From NCBI GenBank assembly GCA_027475525.1, contig JAMWFC010000049.1:5688947-5752946 (forward strand): 64,000 nucleotides of DNA, written 5' to 3'. Below, in pieces: positions 1 to 11,671 of the stretch (position 1 is its first letter; each line of letters opens with the position of its first letter). Both the position numbers and the translations under genes were made by a program. The notes below the pieces were generated by a model, which saw only the letters and a list, made by a program, of their open reading frames with translations, made no database searches and was not told where the DNA came from. The stretch comes from Macrolepiota albuminosa (taxonomy: Eukaryota > Basidiomycota > Agaricomycetes > Agaricales > Agaricaceae).

Positions 1-321
1 GATCGAGGCTTGGGATGGCGTCTGGGGCATGTGGCACGTTGGCGGGGCTTCGGGCCTTATCCGGAGGTTGAGCATCGGGTTGGGCTGGGTCGGCCTTGGT
101 CGGAGTGGCATCGGATCTAGTCAGTCTTGGTCCGATGTGTTCCGGGGACGTGCTGGGGGGGTTGGGTTTCAAAGGAGGGGTTCTAGGCAGGACTTACTGG
201 GGGGTCGGGGTGGCGTAGGTGTGGCTCGTGACAGGATCAGCGCATCAACGGCAGGCTACGGCAACACGGCACAGGCTCAGGATACCTTAGCGCACGCTAA
301 CTAACCAATTTTGGCAATATT
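1..321. other. Unassigned GC-rich segment
   Basis: This stretch is rich in G on the + strand and has a short open frame at 29-304 encoding a Gly/Arg/Ser-rich peptide with no motif I recognise. The frame looks like a by-product of base composition. It lies directly before the presumed LTR of element G1, so it may be older repeat DNA into which G1 inserted. I see nothing else in it. Confidence 0.3.
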
Positions 322-1133
322 TGATGGCTGTGCACGGCAAGAAGCAGATCTGATCAGTGATAGCGCTGACGGCAGACAGAATGACAACTGACAGATGGCA
401 TCAGTCACTGACGACAGCGCTTAGGGAAAAGCCTGATGATCTATCAAAAACTGACAGACAGCTTGGCGTTTGACCTTGGCGTCTGACATTGCTTAGCGCC
501 TCAATTTGGTGCCTGACATCGCTAAGCATTTGGACAGACAGAAGGGTGATGGATTGATGGTTTAGCTTTGCAATCTGCTGCCTGGCATCGCTAAGGGTCT
601 TGAATGGACAGTAGGGATCTGAAACTGTTGGAGCTACCCCTATGAAATTTTCTAGTTTACCACACTTTGGCAATGGTGAACTCCTTGTAGTATAAAAAGT
701 ACTTACCGACTTGTACATACCCATCGAACAATAGAGCAGAGTTTCCTGCTCTCCTTTCATCAGTCTCCCTTATGCTTGAGACCTCATTTATGGTCAGCAA
801 CGTCGAACTTGTCAGCAGTTGCAGACTATCGCTAGCCTTTGACCTATTTGCACCTTGCAGCTACGGCAGGCATTAACGATGCTTAGACTTCACTAAGCTT
901 ACTGTGTTCTTGCTGCTGACATTGCCGTGTGCACTTACCGCTTCTTTCATAGGCGCTTTACCTTAGCGCTTTACACTTGCTGACCCCCTTACCAACTTTA
1001 CCTCATTTTCACAGGCACGTTCTCTGGGACCTGCCCGGGACTCCTCTCATCACTTATAGCGTGCCCAACACAAGCTTTTGGTATGGTAACACTATAGTCA
1101 TATTTGTTGCTGACCAAACTTTGGGCATCATCA
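322..1133 (+). repeat. 5' LTR of gypsy element G1 (left boundary tentative)
   Basis: The right boundary is well supported. The sequence ends in TCATCA at 1133 and is followed by a 2-3 nt spacer, TGGAGCCCACCG and a conserved leader, exactly as at the 5' LTR of the related element G4 (minus strand near 53835). The left boundary at TGATGG (322) is a guess from the TGAT...ATCA termini of the G4 family. The LTR shares the GCGCTA/TAGCGC-rich texture of G4 but little direct alignment, so G1 is a related family rather than the same one. The 3' LTR is missing, so no target duplication can be tested. Confidence 0.5.
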
Positions 1134-1136
1134 AAT

Positions 1137-1148
1137 TGGAGCCCACCG
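1137..1148 (+). promoter_or_regulatory. tRNA primer binding site of G1
   Basis: TGGAGCCCACCG begins with TGG, the complement of a tRNA 3' CCA end, just downstream of the LTR terminus. The identical 12-mer is found on the - strand at 53820-53831 next to the G4 LTR. The implied tRNA 3' end has a U discriminator base, which fits a tRNA-Cys, but the identity of the tRNA is inference. Confidence 0.6.
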
Positions 1149-1162
1149 TGAGGGATCCCTAG

Positions 1163-3248
1163 GGCAGAATTCCACCGGAAACCCGTATCCAGCATAGGCA
1201 CCACCTGCTAGAGCAGTCGGCAGAAGGCATAGCTCTTTCCCACCCATCAACCCCACAACCACCTGGTGCCTTACTGGGTCTCTCTCTCACACAGGAACTA
1301 CAGAACACCACTGTAGACAAATTTCCTGATCTCTTCCTGCATTCTCTTGACTTTAGCGCCGACGACCTCTTAGTGTCGCCGCTTGCCATACCACAACCAG
1401 TTACCCCCATTACTCCGTTAACACCTCTTTCTCAACTCATTTCTCTTACCCTGTCGCCAATCTCTAGAACTCCTTCCCCACAACCGCTAACCGAACTCGG
1501 TACCACCATCGCCATGGAACAACAAGTTCAGTGCATGCTGCCACGTAACCACTTCTCGGCACCGAAATGGGACGAGTCCAAGCCACAGGAGCTCTCCCAG
1601 TATTTCAAGGAATTAGAGTATTTATTGAGGGATTGTGGAAATACCAACCACACACAGATGAAGGAGTATGCAGCAAGATACGTGTCGTATGACACGGCAG
1701 AGACGTGGACTGGTTTTGCTGAGTTTGCCGCCTTTGTTCCTGCTGCCCCACCCGTTCCAGCCCAAGGAGCCTTGTATGAAGGCTGGAAGATGGCAGTAAT
1801 CCAGTTGTACTCTGGCACTGAAGAGGCTACCCGATACTCAGTAAACGAATTACAGAAACTAGTACAGGAATCATTCGACAATGGCACATCGTCTCTTGGC
1901 GCATTCTCCACGTATTACCGCAAATTCCAAAAGATCGCTAGGTGGTTAGTATAAAACGGCAAGCTGTATATTAATGAGGAACGTTGCCTATTCCAACAAG
2001 GCATCCCGACTTCGCTTTGGACTCGCATTGCTCACCGCTTAGAGATAGTTCATCAGGCCCATCACCCAGACGAGCCCTATAATGTTGCCGATGTCTTTGA
2101 AGCCGGTAAATGGGTTCTCAAGGGGACGGACACTGGCGTTGGGCTGCAACGCACTAGGACGAGCCCACCTCCAGAGCGAACCAACGATATTATTCCCATC
2201 CCACCTCCTGTTGCCGACTTTGTTAAGAAGGAGGATCTCAACGCTGCCATTACTGCTTCCGTCGCCTCCGCTATGATGCATATTGAAACCATGATTACAA
2301 CCAATCTTGCTAACCGACCCGCTAATATACCCGCGTCTGGCCCTTGCCACTTCTGTGGGGAAATTGGACATACTATGACTAGAGGACACTGCGCTACCCT
2401 CGAAAATTATATTCGGCAAGGAAGAATTCAAAGGGCTATCGACGGCAAGATAGTTCTTACCACTGGCGCCACCATTCCCAACTACCCAGACAAGAAGTCC
2501 TTCCAGGAGCGGGTTGATGAATGGCATAGGCGCAACCCAGGACAAATCGTCACCGGCACGCTTTCCAGTAACGCCAACCCCGACCCTGAAAAGGCAATGC
2601 AACAGCAAATGATTCACGAGGTCTTACACTTTGACAGCGTTGGCGACCGCCCTACTTTCTCGCAGGAAGAATGAATCACTAAGCTACAACAGGAATTGGA
2701 TTCGCTTAAGAATCAGGTTTTTGATGGGTTGAAGTTAAGCAGCCTAAACAGCCTCTTAAAAGATACAAGCCAATGCCTCCCGCTAGCAAGTTACCGACCC
2801 CCACTCCTGCCGCACCGCCAGTTACCACTTCAGAACCATCTTTGTCTTCTGCTGCTCCTGAACCGCCTTTGCCGCCTCTCCATCCCTACTCAGGGATTCC
2901 CGACCAATATCATGCTCCTGCACAACGAAACTTTGCCGCTCCCAAGAAGCGTCCTGAAGGTGGTTACCAACCTACCGTGCCAATATTTGACATAGAAAAA
3001 TCAAACCACGTCTTCAGCCGCATCATGAAAACCTCCATTATCTTATCAGTAGAAAAACTTTGTAGCATTGCCCCAGACATCCGCAACCAAGTCAAGACAG
3101 CAGTCACTCCTCAACGACCCTTGGCGACAGCCATTGCCGAGGTTGATGAGCTCGACGATGCACTTTCCAGTTTTTCTATTACCATTGACTCTCCTGCTGA
3201 CACCGTTGCTAACGCCACCTCTGTGGATCCAGTGGAGACCTATCTTAG
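1163..3248 (+). pseudogene. Broken gag-protease region of gypsy element G1
   Basis: This encodes a retrotransposon capsid (Gag) followed by a proline-rich linker and the start of the protease region. It parallels G4 Gag closely: both share the NHFS-PKWD start motif, the ARYVSYDTAE capsid motif and a variant zinc knuckle (C-x2-C-x4-H-x6-C near 2344-2393). The first ATG in frame is at 1514, but the frame is open from 1163. Premature stops lie at 1952-1954 (TAA where G4 has Gln) and 2672-2674 (TGA where G4 has Arg). A further part, 2773-3248, aligns with G4 up to the motif DPVETYL. Homology then stops abruptly, so protease, reverse transcriptase, integrase and the 3' LTR are lost. G1 is a dead, 3'-truncated fragment. 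Confidence 0.85.
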
Positions 3249-3369
3249 GCCGTGCCCGGAGCCATGCCACACCTAGAAATAGTAATAATGACGATGAAAA
3301 GGCCTGGTAATTACATACCGTAGAGCAAGTTGTATCGTCTGTCAAACCAAATCATTGAGGATTTGGGAA

Positions 3370-3838
3370 AGAAATCGAAGTTCACATACAGTTAAACCGA
3401 CAACATTAGCAAAGGTCGAAGATGAAGGCATCCAATACGAATTGAGACCTTTACGTATATTGAAAATATAGTGAAAGCTTGAGCTCAAGACGATACAAAC
3501 CGGCATCGTTTAGAAGAGTAATCGCAAGTTCTGTCCTCTTATCAATGGCCCTTGGTATCCCTCATTATCTCGTCAAATCCGACCGCAAGGATTTCGTTCT
3601 TGACTAGATCAAACATGGCATCCGCCTCATGTTCCGAAGGCGCTGTTTTCAGCTCAACACCTAGATGCTTGAGTGCATAAAGAGTTTGGTTTAGCGCCTC
3701 CGCATAACTGTTACAGAACAGATAATTTCGCGACCTCAGGCGGATAATGTTGGCTATGTCTTCGGGTGCCTTGGCGTGTGTTTCGCATTCGTCAAGTATA
3801 GAATTAGACGTGGTGTAATCGCCTAAGGATAGCGTCAA
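3370..3838 (-). pseudogene. Fragment of CHK1-type hybrid histidine kinase
   Basis: The frame at 3542-3838 reads like the helical repeat region after the AAA-like ATPase module of large fungal hybrid histidine kinases (Chk1 type). It has a typical ALNQTLYALKHLGVEL stretch and ends in VKNEILAVGFDEI. Continuing on the - strand past a frame break and a probable intron, pieces reading RTELAITLLNDAG and FANVVGLT follow at about 3370-3540, in the order expected for that family. In intact proteins this region lies between the Ser/Thr kinase-like/AAA part and the GAF/HisKA part of a two-component signalling protein. Neither flanking domain is visible, and an in-frame stop precedes the fragment. It is an orphan piece between G1 and the MDN1-like copy. 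The family call rests on remembered motifs. Confidence 0.65.
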
Positions 3839-3848
3839 AATTATTTGC

Positions 3849-4379
3849 TAGGTTCAATACCACAAAGAACGTGCCTTTCCAAGTGAAAAGTCTAGCCAAT
3901 GGTCTTCAATCAAAATGGATCATTACACGTTGTATTAAGACTCACTCGGCCAGTCTGGAAAGCAAGGAAAGTGTACTAGCCGAGTCATTTGTCCAACGGT
4001 CACTTCGTAGTAACGACCTTGCATTCAGAAACGAGCGGATAGCCAAAGTACTATCATGTCAAAAGAAATCAGATGGAGCTGTGATTTAGGGGTAATAATA
4101 TGGGGAAGAAACCTCATGAGCGCCCCTTGCCCAAGCAGATTCACCAGCGTCCACCAGGACTGTTAACAACTCTTCTCGCTTTTGATTATCTTGCAGTAAC
4201 GGGAGACATCTAGGACACAAACATCGAAAACACTGTTAGAAGGGTGGAAACAATTGTCACACCTCTTCGCATGCTCGGCCACACGGAATACATCGATGGG
4301 TTTTTCAAGAAGCATCATTAACACAATCTATAAAGAGTCAGTCCAATAAGAGTATCTTATACCACAGCAAAGGTGTATA
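3849..4379. other. Unresolved host-like segment
   Basis: No open frame of convincing quality is present on either strand. On the - strand a short stretch at about 4205-4320 reads as a plausible exon (it contains EKPIDVFRVAEHAKRC), and could belong to either flanking gene fragment. On the + strand the frame at 3871-4089 has no recognisable features. I cannot assign the segment. Confidence 0.3.
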
Positions 4380-6431
4380 TAAGCGACATTTTGGATATGG
4401 TCATCGGTGATAGAGAATCAGCTTCTGCTTGAGCAGCCTGACGATAACGGTCATGTGTCCAAGTACACATCTCTCGCGCACGCTGCACGAGCCAGCCCTC
4501 TTGAATCGCAAGCTGTAATCCCCTCATGGAAGCGCGGGAGTTTGACGTATTCGAGTGTTACTCACTTTTCTTGGCCTCCAGAGTCCACGACAGATGTTGA
4601 TAGGAAGTCAATCGAAGCAGTCCGCCTTTCCGGCAACACGCAGCTTCTATAACATCCTCAACTAGCTTTCAGCCCCTGAAAATATTTCAGTTCAAAAGCA
4701 GGATTATGAGTCTATGCCACGACGCACCTCTGCATCAGAAATCATCAAAAAAAACCCTAGTTCTGCAATAAGAAGAGATGGGTCTACTCTCAACTCTCCT
4801 TCTATTTCAAAGTCATGGCGGAGCAAATGCTGATGAGGGAGCAATGTTAGCTCTAGGATATTCGAAGTACATTATGCCATACTGATTCGAGATCCGCTTG
4901 AAGGATCTCCAACTTCTCATTCGAGTACGTAGATACGCTGCCAGGAAGTGTTCTTAGTGCCATGAAATCAAAAAGTTGTCTTCTTAGGTCTATGTCAAGA
5001 GAATAAACGTCATGGTCACCTCTGATAAGAGAAGGATTACCTTGTGCTTCCTTGCCTTTCAGGTGCGCACTGTGTTTCTCGACGAGGTCCAGAGTGGTCG
5101 ACGATATATGTGACCTGTCTATATATAGAGCGGACCAGATATTTTGTAGCCCTAGTCCAGTAGATAAAGAAATGGCATCTTTCAGCTCATGGACCCGTAA
5201 AACTATATCTTCCAGAGCATCGACGATCCAGCGGCCATGCGGCTTGAAGCGCCGAAAAATCTAAAACTGCAGCCGCAGAAACCTTGCGAAGACAACGACC
5301 GTAGTTGAGGAGTAATGATGATAATTGAAGACTCTCGTGCTGGGAAAAGACAGAGTGATCAGAAATTGAACGTGAAGATGAAATCTCTCACTATTCGAGG
5401 CACCTCACTTTTGATGGCCAAAGAGTCCAAAGTGTTGCGTGCCGCAACTTGAATGGCCTGAAGAAAGTCTTTAATTTGCTTTGATGCCTGATATTCCTTT
5501 CCCTGTTTCCCAACAATTTTTTTCATGTCGACTATGCCGGCCTGATCTTCTCCATCAGAAAACAAAGTCACTGCAAGATCGATCACGAATAGGATATCAT
5601 GAGGGGAGTTTCTTATCCACACATGGCAGAGCATTCAAGTAGAAATCAATCAACAAAAGGCCAGCGGCGGATGAAGGGTTGGCCGACCTGGGTAAGTAAA
5701 AGGTCTGAAGGTAACAAAAATGACAGTGAATATGCTTCGCGTAGACGTACAAGAGTTCCTCCGGCGACTGTGCAATCAGCCAATGTGCGCAGGACCCCTT
5801 GAATCCCTTGAGTCTTGCAGCATGGTCAACAGACGATAAAAAGGTGAGACAAAAGCGGGCGCTGTTGTACGAGCGACAAAGAACAAATGAGCATCTGTAA
5901 ATCCTGCCAAAGAAGAAACAGCGAGCATAGGCCCACATGGTCAGTTAGACTTGAGAAACTGGAATCTAGATCAAGAGAACGTCCTGTAGATTCCAATGGT
6001 GGAACCTGGGCCAGTCGAGTCGTATTCAACCCTTTAGTGGTGAGAAAGTTATGAACCTTACCCCGTAATGTTGAAGTTACTTCCGACATATCAGATGAAA
6101 CTGCGAGCCATTCCATTCAGATGCCAATCGTAAGAAATCATGATGGGAGGCAAAAGTTTGTCGAGCCTTACGCAACATGTGCACTTGATTTTGATGAAGC
6201 TTGAAGCCTGAAGTTGACCTCAGTTGATGATCAAAGTAGAATAGCAACTCGTCAACCAAAGAAAGAACGCGTCCACGCAGATCGACCTTTTCAAAGCTGC
6301 CTAAGATATCCATTGTGTCAGTGGAACTATCTCTTGTAGAATATTCCCGACAACACTCTCACTACCTCAGTCTTACTACTATTTCGATGACCTGTAAGAA
6401 TGGCGAGCCACGAACGAGAAACACAGAGGCC
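4380..6431 (-). pseudogene. MDN1: MDN1/REA1-like (midasin) pseudogene, linker part
   Basis: This is the - strand continuation of the midasin-like gene beyond copia element C1; the AATAG duplication shows the two sides were once contiguous. Exon-like pieces can be read in order. Near 6313-6080 there is LRGRVLSLVDELLFYFDHQL. Near 5120-4870 there are DAISLSTGLGLQNIWSALY and LRRQLFDFMALRTLPGS. Near 4500-4390 there is EGWLVQRAREMCTW after a GTGAGT...TTACAG intron. They look like the long helical linker that follows the six AAA modules of midasin, an assembly factor of 60S pre-ribosomes in the nucleolus and nucleoplasm. AAA5 stops just before its expected Walker A and AAA6 is absent. Frame changes near 4860 and 5590-5940 suggest decay. 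The D/E-rich and MIDAS parts are missing. The linker assignment is inferred from context more than from motifs. Confidence 0.5.
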
Positions 6432-6436
6432 AATAG

Positions 6437-6672
6437 TGTTACAGCTAACTGATTATTGACACAGACAAGACAACCGATGAGAATCCAACTTGAGTCTCGG
6501 TTCAGTAGCTGATAAAACTATATATTAAATATGAGTACTTGCCTTGAGTCTCGGTTCAGTAGCTGATAAAACTAAAGAACCAAAAGACTCTGGGGCGAAA
6601 GAAAACTATCTATCTATCACGTGTACGTATTATGTAAGTGGGCTTCCTGCACCCCAAAGAATAGACGCAACA
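6437..6672 (-). repeat. 3' LTR of C1
   Basis: This 236-bp repeat starts TGTTACAG and ends GCAACA. It contains an internal direct duplication of about 30 bp (CTTGAGTCTCGGTTCAGTAG at about 6490 and again at about 6542) separated by an AT-rich stretch. No differences from the other LTR were seen. Confidence 0.95.
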
Positions 6673-6701
6673 CTCCCACCTGACGGAATGCCCACAGAGA
6701 G

Positions 6702-9700
6702 TCACAGAAGTTCGCTGCGGGAAAACTCTCCAACGATGCCCATTTTGCGACGGAGGGTGTCAACAGTATCGCGTTTAAGAGTTTTGGTAAGCAGATCAGC
6801 GACCATGTCTTTAGTAGGAATGTACAAGGGTTTTATTTTGCCGTCCTCGACTGCCTGCCGTAACCAAAACCAATGGCGATCAAGGTGCTTCAGACGGCCC
6901 ATATGTTCGGGATGTTTGGAAACGGAAATCGCGGATTAATTGTCGATATTGAGGATCGATGCGGCGGATTGCGGCATGCCGATGTCTGCGAGGAAGTTCC
7001 GTAACCAGCGCAACTCACGACCTGTTTCGCTCGCGGCCACGAATTCTGCCTCGGTACTCGAGAGGGCAACCAGAGTCTGGAGTTTGGACATCCAGCTAAC
7101 GGCGCCGCCGGCCACCATGAGCATGGAGCCTGAAGTTGAGCGTCCATTGTCAGGATTTCCTCCATGATCAGCATCGGTATAGGCGATGAAAGGAGAGGAT
7201 GACAGGGCGGCGGAAGCAGAATACTCAATCTTGTAGTCGAGTGTGCCGCGAATATAACGCATGAGATGTTTCACCGCCTTCCAATGTTTTGGTCCGGGGT
7301 TCGAATTATACCGACATAGAACACTGACTGAGAACGCAATATCTGGGCGTGTGCACATGGCAAGATAGAGAAGAGCACCAGTGGCCTGTATGTAGGGGAC
7401 CGAGCGCATTTCCTCTACTTCCTCGGGAGAAGAGGGGCAGTCGGCCTTGGAAAGACGAACACCAGGGTCGAGGGGAGTGGCTACAGCCTTGGAGTCTAGC
7501 ATGTTAAAACGTGAAAGGACTTCAATGGCATATGATCTTTGGTCAATCCACAGCTTTCGGTTAGGTCTATCACGTGTGACGACGACTCCCAAGAGGCCAG
7601 TGGTGGGACCTAAATGGCGAAGTTTGAAGTGCTGACGTAGCTCGGAAATGACCTTGAGAATGGATGGTCTCGATGTCGATGCTAGGGTCATGTCATCGAC
7701 ATGGATAGGGACTATGATGCGAACTCCGTCTCGTAAATAGACGTACACGCATGGGTCTGAAGTTATGCGAGAGAAACCGAGTTCCAGCAATACATGATGC
7801 AGTTTCTTGTTCCACAAATTGGCACTCTGTTTTAGACCATACAGTCCCTTTTCGAGCTTCGCGCATGGCGGGCCTTCGCCAGGTTGACGTTGAGTGTGTG
7901 AGGGCACGTCTTCGGGAAAACCGTCTGGAAACCTCATATACAGGTCTGCATCGATAACGCCATGGAGAAACGCAGAAGAAATGTCGACGGATTCCAAGTG
8001 CATGTCTTCCATTGCTGCAAGCGCAAGTACGGTGCGAACTGCAGCCCATCGTGCGGTAGGTGCGTAAGTCTCGTCAAAATCAACTCCTGGGCGCTGACTA
8101 AAACCTTGGGCAACGACGTGAGCCTTAAAACGATCGATAGCACCATCGGGCAAATGCTTGACCTTAAATACCCAACGTGAACCGATCGCACGACGGCCGG
8201 GGGGTAAGTAAACCGCACGCCAGGTACCGTTAGTCTTTAGAGAGTTCATCTCTTCGCACATTGCTTGATACCATTCCGCAGCGTTTTCACTAGACATGGC
8301 CTCCCGGAAAGAGCGCGGATTGGTGTCATGAGCTCCCACCTTTTGTGCCGTGTAAAGCACACCGCACGGAGTCGCATCCATCCCAGTATCCACGAAGGCA
8401 CGTCCGGCTTGAAGCAAGGCTTCGTCGGAAAAGACGTTGAGAGCGAAGTCTACCTCCTGCTCCCCGTGTACGTCAATGTCTCCCACATTGACGTTCCACA
8501 GGGGCTGCTCTGGAGGGTCTTCGGGATAGAGGGAAGGAGGTGGTGGTGGCGGAGGTTCACGTGTAAGTGGCGACTCCCTATTCTCCTGGCGTTCTAATGC
8601 GTCGTAGTATTCTGCGTTCGGGTGGCGGGCCTGGAAACGCGTACGTTGGCTGGGTTCGCGTTGGGGAAAAGACGGTTGAGGGTGTAAGTCACGGTCAGCT
8701 CCCACCAACTCAGCGGGCGTGCGTTGGCTGGGTTCACGTTGGGGAAAAGACGGTTGAGGGTGTAAGTCACGGTCAGCTCCCACCGACTCAGCGTCGTCCT
8801 CAGTATCGCTTGGCAGCGGCGTCAAGGGGCTATCATCGAATATCGGGTCGACATCCGGTTGGACCGCAGTGATTGTGGGGGGGGAAGGAGGCAAGACAAG
8901 CGTGGGATGGAGGGAGGAAATGTCGAAGTCGTATGGTTCTGGCTCAGGGAGATAAGGAAAGCTCTCCACAGAAGGAATAGATGACTCAGTCGAAAGAGAG
9001 AGACCTGGGAAACGGGTCTCGTCAAAAATGACATCTCGAGAGACAACGATCTTTCGAGTGGCAGGTACATAAATCCTCCAGCCGACGTAGCTGTCGGGAT
9101 AACCAATGAAAATCCCTGCCATGGTGCGTCCACTGAGTCCCCTCTGTTTGTCACGTCCGATAAGCACGTACGCGGCACAGCCAAACACTCGAAGATGACC
9201 AATACGCGGTTTTCGGCCTTTAAAAGCTTCGTAAGGAGTTGAATTACGTGGTAGAGCTGACGTCGGGCAACGATTGTGAACATGGCGGTATGTGCTCAAC
9301 GCGTAAGGCCAGAAACTTTCCGGAAGATTAGCTTCAACAAGCATAGAGATGACGGCCTCCTTAATAGTTCTGTTCAGACGCTCAGCTACACCGTTTTGCT
9401 GAGGGGTTGCCGTGTTCGTGAATTCGAGTCTTATTCCTTCAGACCTACAGAAGTCCAGGAAAGCTTTTGACATAAATTCACCGCCTTTGTCATGGTGCAT
9501 GCACTTGATACTCTTGCCCGTCTGACGCTCAACGTTAGCTTTGTATAATTGAAAAGCTCGGAATGTATCGCTCTTTTTCATCATATCAAATGCCTCCATC
9601 CATCACGTTGCATCATCAACAAACGTACCCCACCATTGACGGTTCGATTGATGTCCTCCGACTCGCATTGGTCCGTGCAAGTCAGCAAAAATTCTACCCA

Positions 9701-11318
9701 GTACATCAGTTGCACGGTCGGCTGTGTGCGGAAAAGAAGCTCTGTGTTGTTTTCCTTCGATGCACGGTTCACAAATGTGTGGTAACGTTGACTTCGGGTC
9801 GACTCTCAGATCCTCTGTAAGATTTTCTCGTATCAGCTGTTCAAGTCGATCTGTGCCAAGGTGGCACATTCTCCGATGCAAGAGGGATCTGTCAATCAAT
9901 GTTGAAGATGTGGGACCAGCTTGTGTGATGTTGACGACCGGTGTCAATGGGGAGGAAATGAGTGTATCTCCATCAAGATAGGGAACTAACGCGTTGTTGA
10001 TGGTTGCCGTGAAAATCAGTTCATTTCGAACGTTGAAGAAAACTTTTCGTCTGCGGAACAAGACAGTAAACCCACGATGCACTGAAAGGGTTGTAATCGA
10101 GAGTAAATTGTTGGCAAGATCTGGTACGAACAATACATTTGTGATAATCACGTCATCAAGAAGTTTCCTGTCTCGGTCTTTTCCTCGTGGCTTAAACTGT
10201 ACTGAGCCCTTTCCTGCGGAATAAACGACAGCGTTGTTGGCAAGATGGATTGGGACTCTCCATGGTATGAAAGAGTCATTCAAGAACCATTCACGATGAG
10301 GGGTCATATGATGTGTGGCCCCTGAGTCTGTATTCCACAGTATGTCAGAAGAGGATGGTTGATGAAGAGCAGATCGACAAACGGCGGCCTTGGCACTGGT
10401 GGCAGGGCCATCACATCCAGATTCGGTTTTGGTGACGGCGTCCGTTTTCGAAGTATCAGTCTTAGACGTTTCAGTCTTGACCTCGGCTTTTGCTCCTCGA
10501 CGTCCTCGAGACTTCTTCGATTTGGTGTTATCGTTTTTGTGTTGCTGTTTCGCAGTTTGAAAATGGGTACAATCTTGCACCTTATGCGGGCCATCACAAA
10601 AATAACAAGTGATCGATCGTGCAGCTGCGGCGTGCGCTTCCTCCTCGGCAGCTTGCCGTTGTACTTGTTCAGTACGGAATGCCTCAAGGACTGTGTCGAT
10701 TGTCATGTCATTCAACATGAGGATAGAAGAGATAAATGAACCGTATTCCTCTCGGGGAAGCGCTCGAATCATTGACATAATAGTTAGCTCGTCGTCAAGG
10801 ACCTCGATTGTGTACGTTTGTGTGATTGAACCATCACCGTGAACCTGAGGTGTGGGACGAAGCGATTTTGCACATTGCATAGCGCTTTGGACTCGCGCTC
10901 CAAGGTCAACAAGAGACTCATCGTCGCGTTTACGTATAGAAAATAGATCGCTAAGAGAATTGAAACGAGCATTCGGTGCAGATTTAGAATGGACTTCGCA
11001 GAGTTTCCTCCACATGGCAGCAGGATCGGTACGGATCGCATCAACGTGTAATTTGTTTGCCTCCGTCAGATGTTGGTAGATATCGCCAGCGGCCTTGAAC
11101 TTTCTCTGCTGATAAGAGCTCCAGACTGCAAGTGACGTGGGGTTCCCAGGAACAAGGGTAGGCTCAGCTTCCTCCCCCATGGCGATAGTGTGACCTCCAC
11201 AAGACATTAGACGCCCAAACATGCATTTTTCCCATTCGGGGTATTTTGCGACGCCGAGTTTCGGCAGTAACGGTCCCGACGTGTCATCCATAATAAATGG
11301 TGTTGCCGAGTATAACAA
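6702..11318 (-). pseudogene. Gag-Pol polyprotein of copia element C1 (two nonsense codons)
   Basis: A single frame runs from the ATG at 11318 to the stop at 6702, the usual copia length of about 1,500 codons. In order it encodes a UBN2-type Gag, a zinc knuckle (CYFCDGPHKVQDC), an aspartic protease (TDSGATHHM), a His2-Cys2 integrase finger, an integrase core (MHHDKGGEF; QNGVAERLNRT), a reverse transcriptase (ETYAPTARWAAVR; PIHVDDMTL) and RNase H (YTDADHGGN; LSSTEAEFVA). The frame is interrupted only twice. TGA at 9603-9605 falls where DATRW is expected, and TAA at 6936-6938 falls where DNQSAI is expected. Both fit a single C-to-T change. An in-frame 78-bp tandem duplication lies near 8644-8799 in the integrase/RT spacer. 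A copy with these two codons intact elsewhere could supply proteins in trans. Confidence 0.93.
8644..8799 (-). repeat. 78-bp in-frame tandem duplication in C1 pol
   Basis: Two copies with a 78-bp period lie in the hydrophilic linker between integrase and reverse transcriptase. The encoded 26-residue unit contains ADRDLHPQPSFPQREPSQRT. The period is a multiple of three, so the frame is kept. The copies differ at only a few bases, so the duplication is recent. Confidence 0.9.
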
Positions 11319-11423
11319 ACTCTCAGGGTCGTTTATTGATGGCTATCAAAGGTGCCTGCTGCAACGTTCTGAAACGGAGCGGACGTAAAGGATTCAATCT
11401 TCGGTGACTAAATCTGTGGGCCG

Positions 11424-11435
11424 GGGCCCATAACC
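11424..11435 (-). promoter_or_regulatory. Primer binding site of C1 (initiator tRNA-Met anticodon arm)
   Basis: On the - strand the sequence directly after the 5' LTR is GGTTATGGGCCC. Its complement, GGGCCCATAACC, is the anticodon stem-loop (CAU) of eukaryotic initiator tRNA-Met. Drosophila copia and yeast Ty5 are known to use a cleaved half of this tRNA as primer. C2 has the same site. Confidence 0.85.
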
Positions 11436-11671
11436 TGTTACAGCTAACTGATTATTGACACAGACAAGACAACCGATGAGAATCCAACTTGAGTCTCGGT
11501 TCAGTAGCTGATAAAACTATATATTAAATATGAGTACTTGCCTTGAGTCTCGGTTCAGTAGCTGATAAAACTAAAGAACCAAAAGACTCTGGGGCGAAAG
11601 AAAACTATCTATCTATCACGTGTACGTATTATGTAAGTGGGCTTCCTGCACCCCAAAGAATAGACGCAACA
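11436..11671 (-). repeat. 5' LTR of C1
   Basis: This is the 236-bp partner of the repeat at 6437-6672, apparently identical. It is followed at 11672-11676 by the AATAG target duplication. Confidence 0.95.

Larger units (their letters stand above)
6437..11671 (-). mobile_element. Complete Ty1/copia retrotransposon C1
   Basis: The element is bounded by two 236-bp direct repeats (6437-6672 and 11436-11671) that look identical by eye. It is flanked by a perfect 5-bp target duplication, AATAG (6432-6436 and 11672-11676). It encodes one Gag-Pol frame on the - strand. The primer site is next to the right LTR, and a purine tract (AGGTGGGAG on the - strand) is next to the left LTR. It inserted into the MDN1-like gene in the same orientation. 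Identical LTRs indicate a recent insertion, yet the coding frame already has two nonsense codons. Confidence 0.95.

Noticed and set aside
29..304. Short Gly/Arg-rich open frame at the window start
   Set aside because: Composition-driven, no motif, no supporting neighbour.
9600..9605. Programmed readthrough at the single stop in C1 between Gag-PR-IN and the rest of Pol
   Set aside because: The TGA lies inside the integrase domain (DAT-stop-W), not at a Gag-Pol boundary, so readthrough would have no regulatory sense. A point mutation is more likely.
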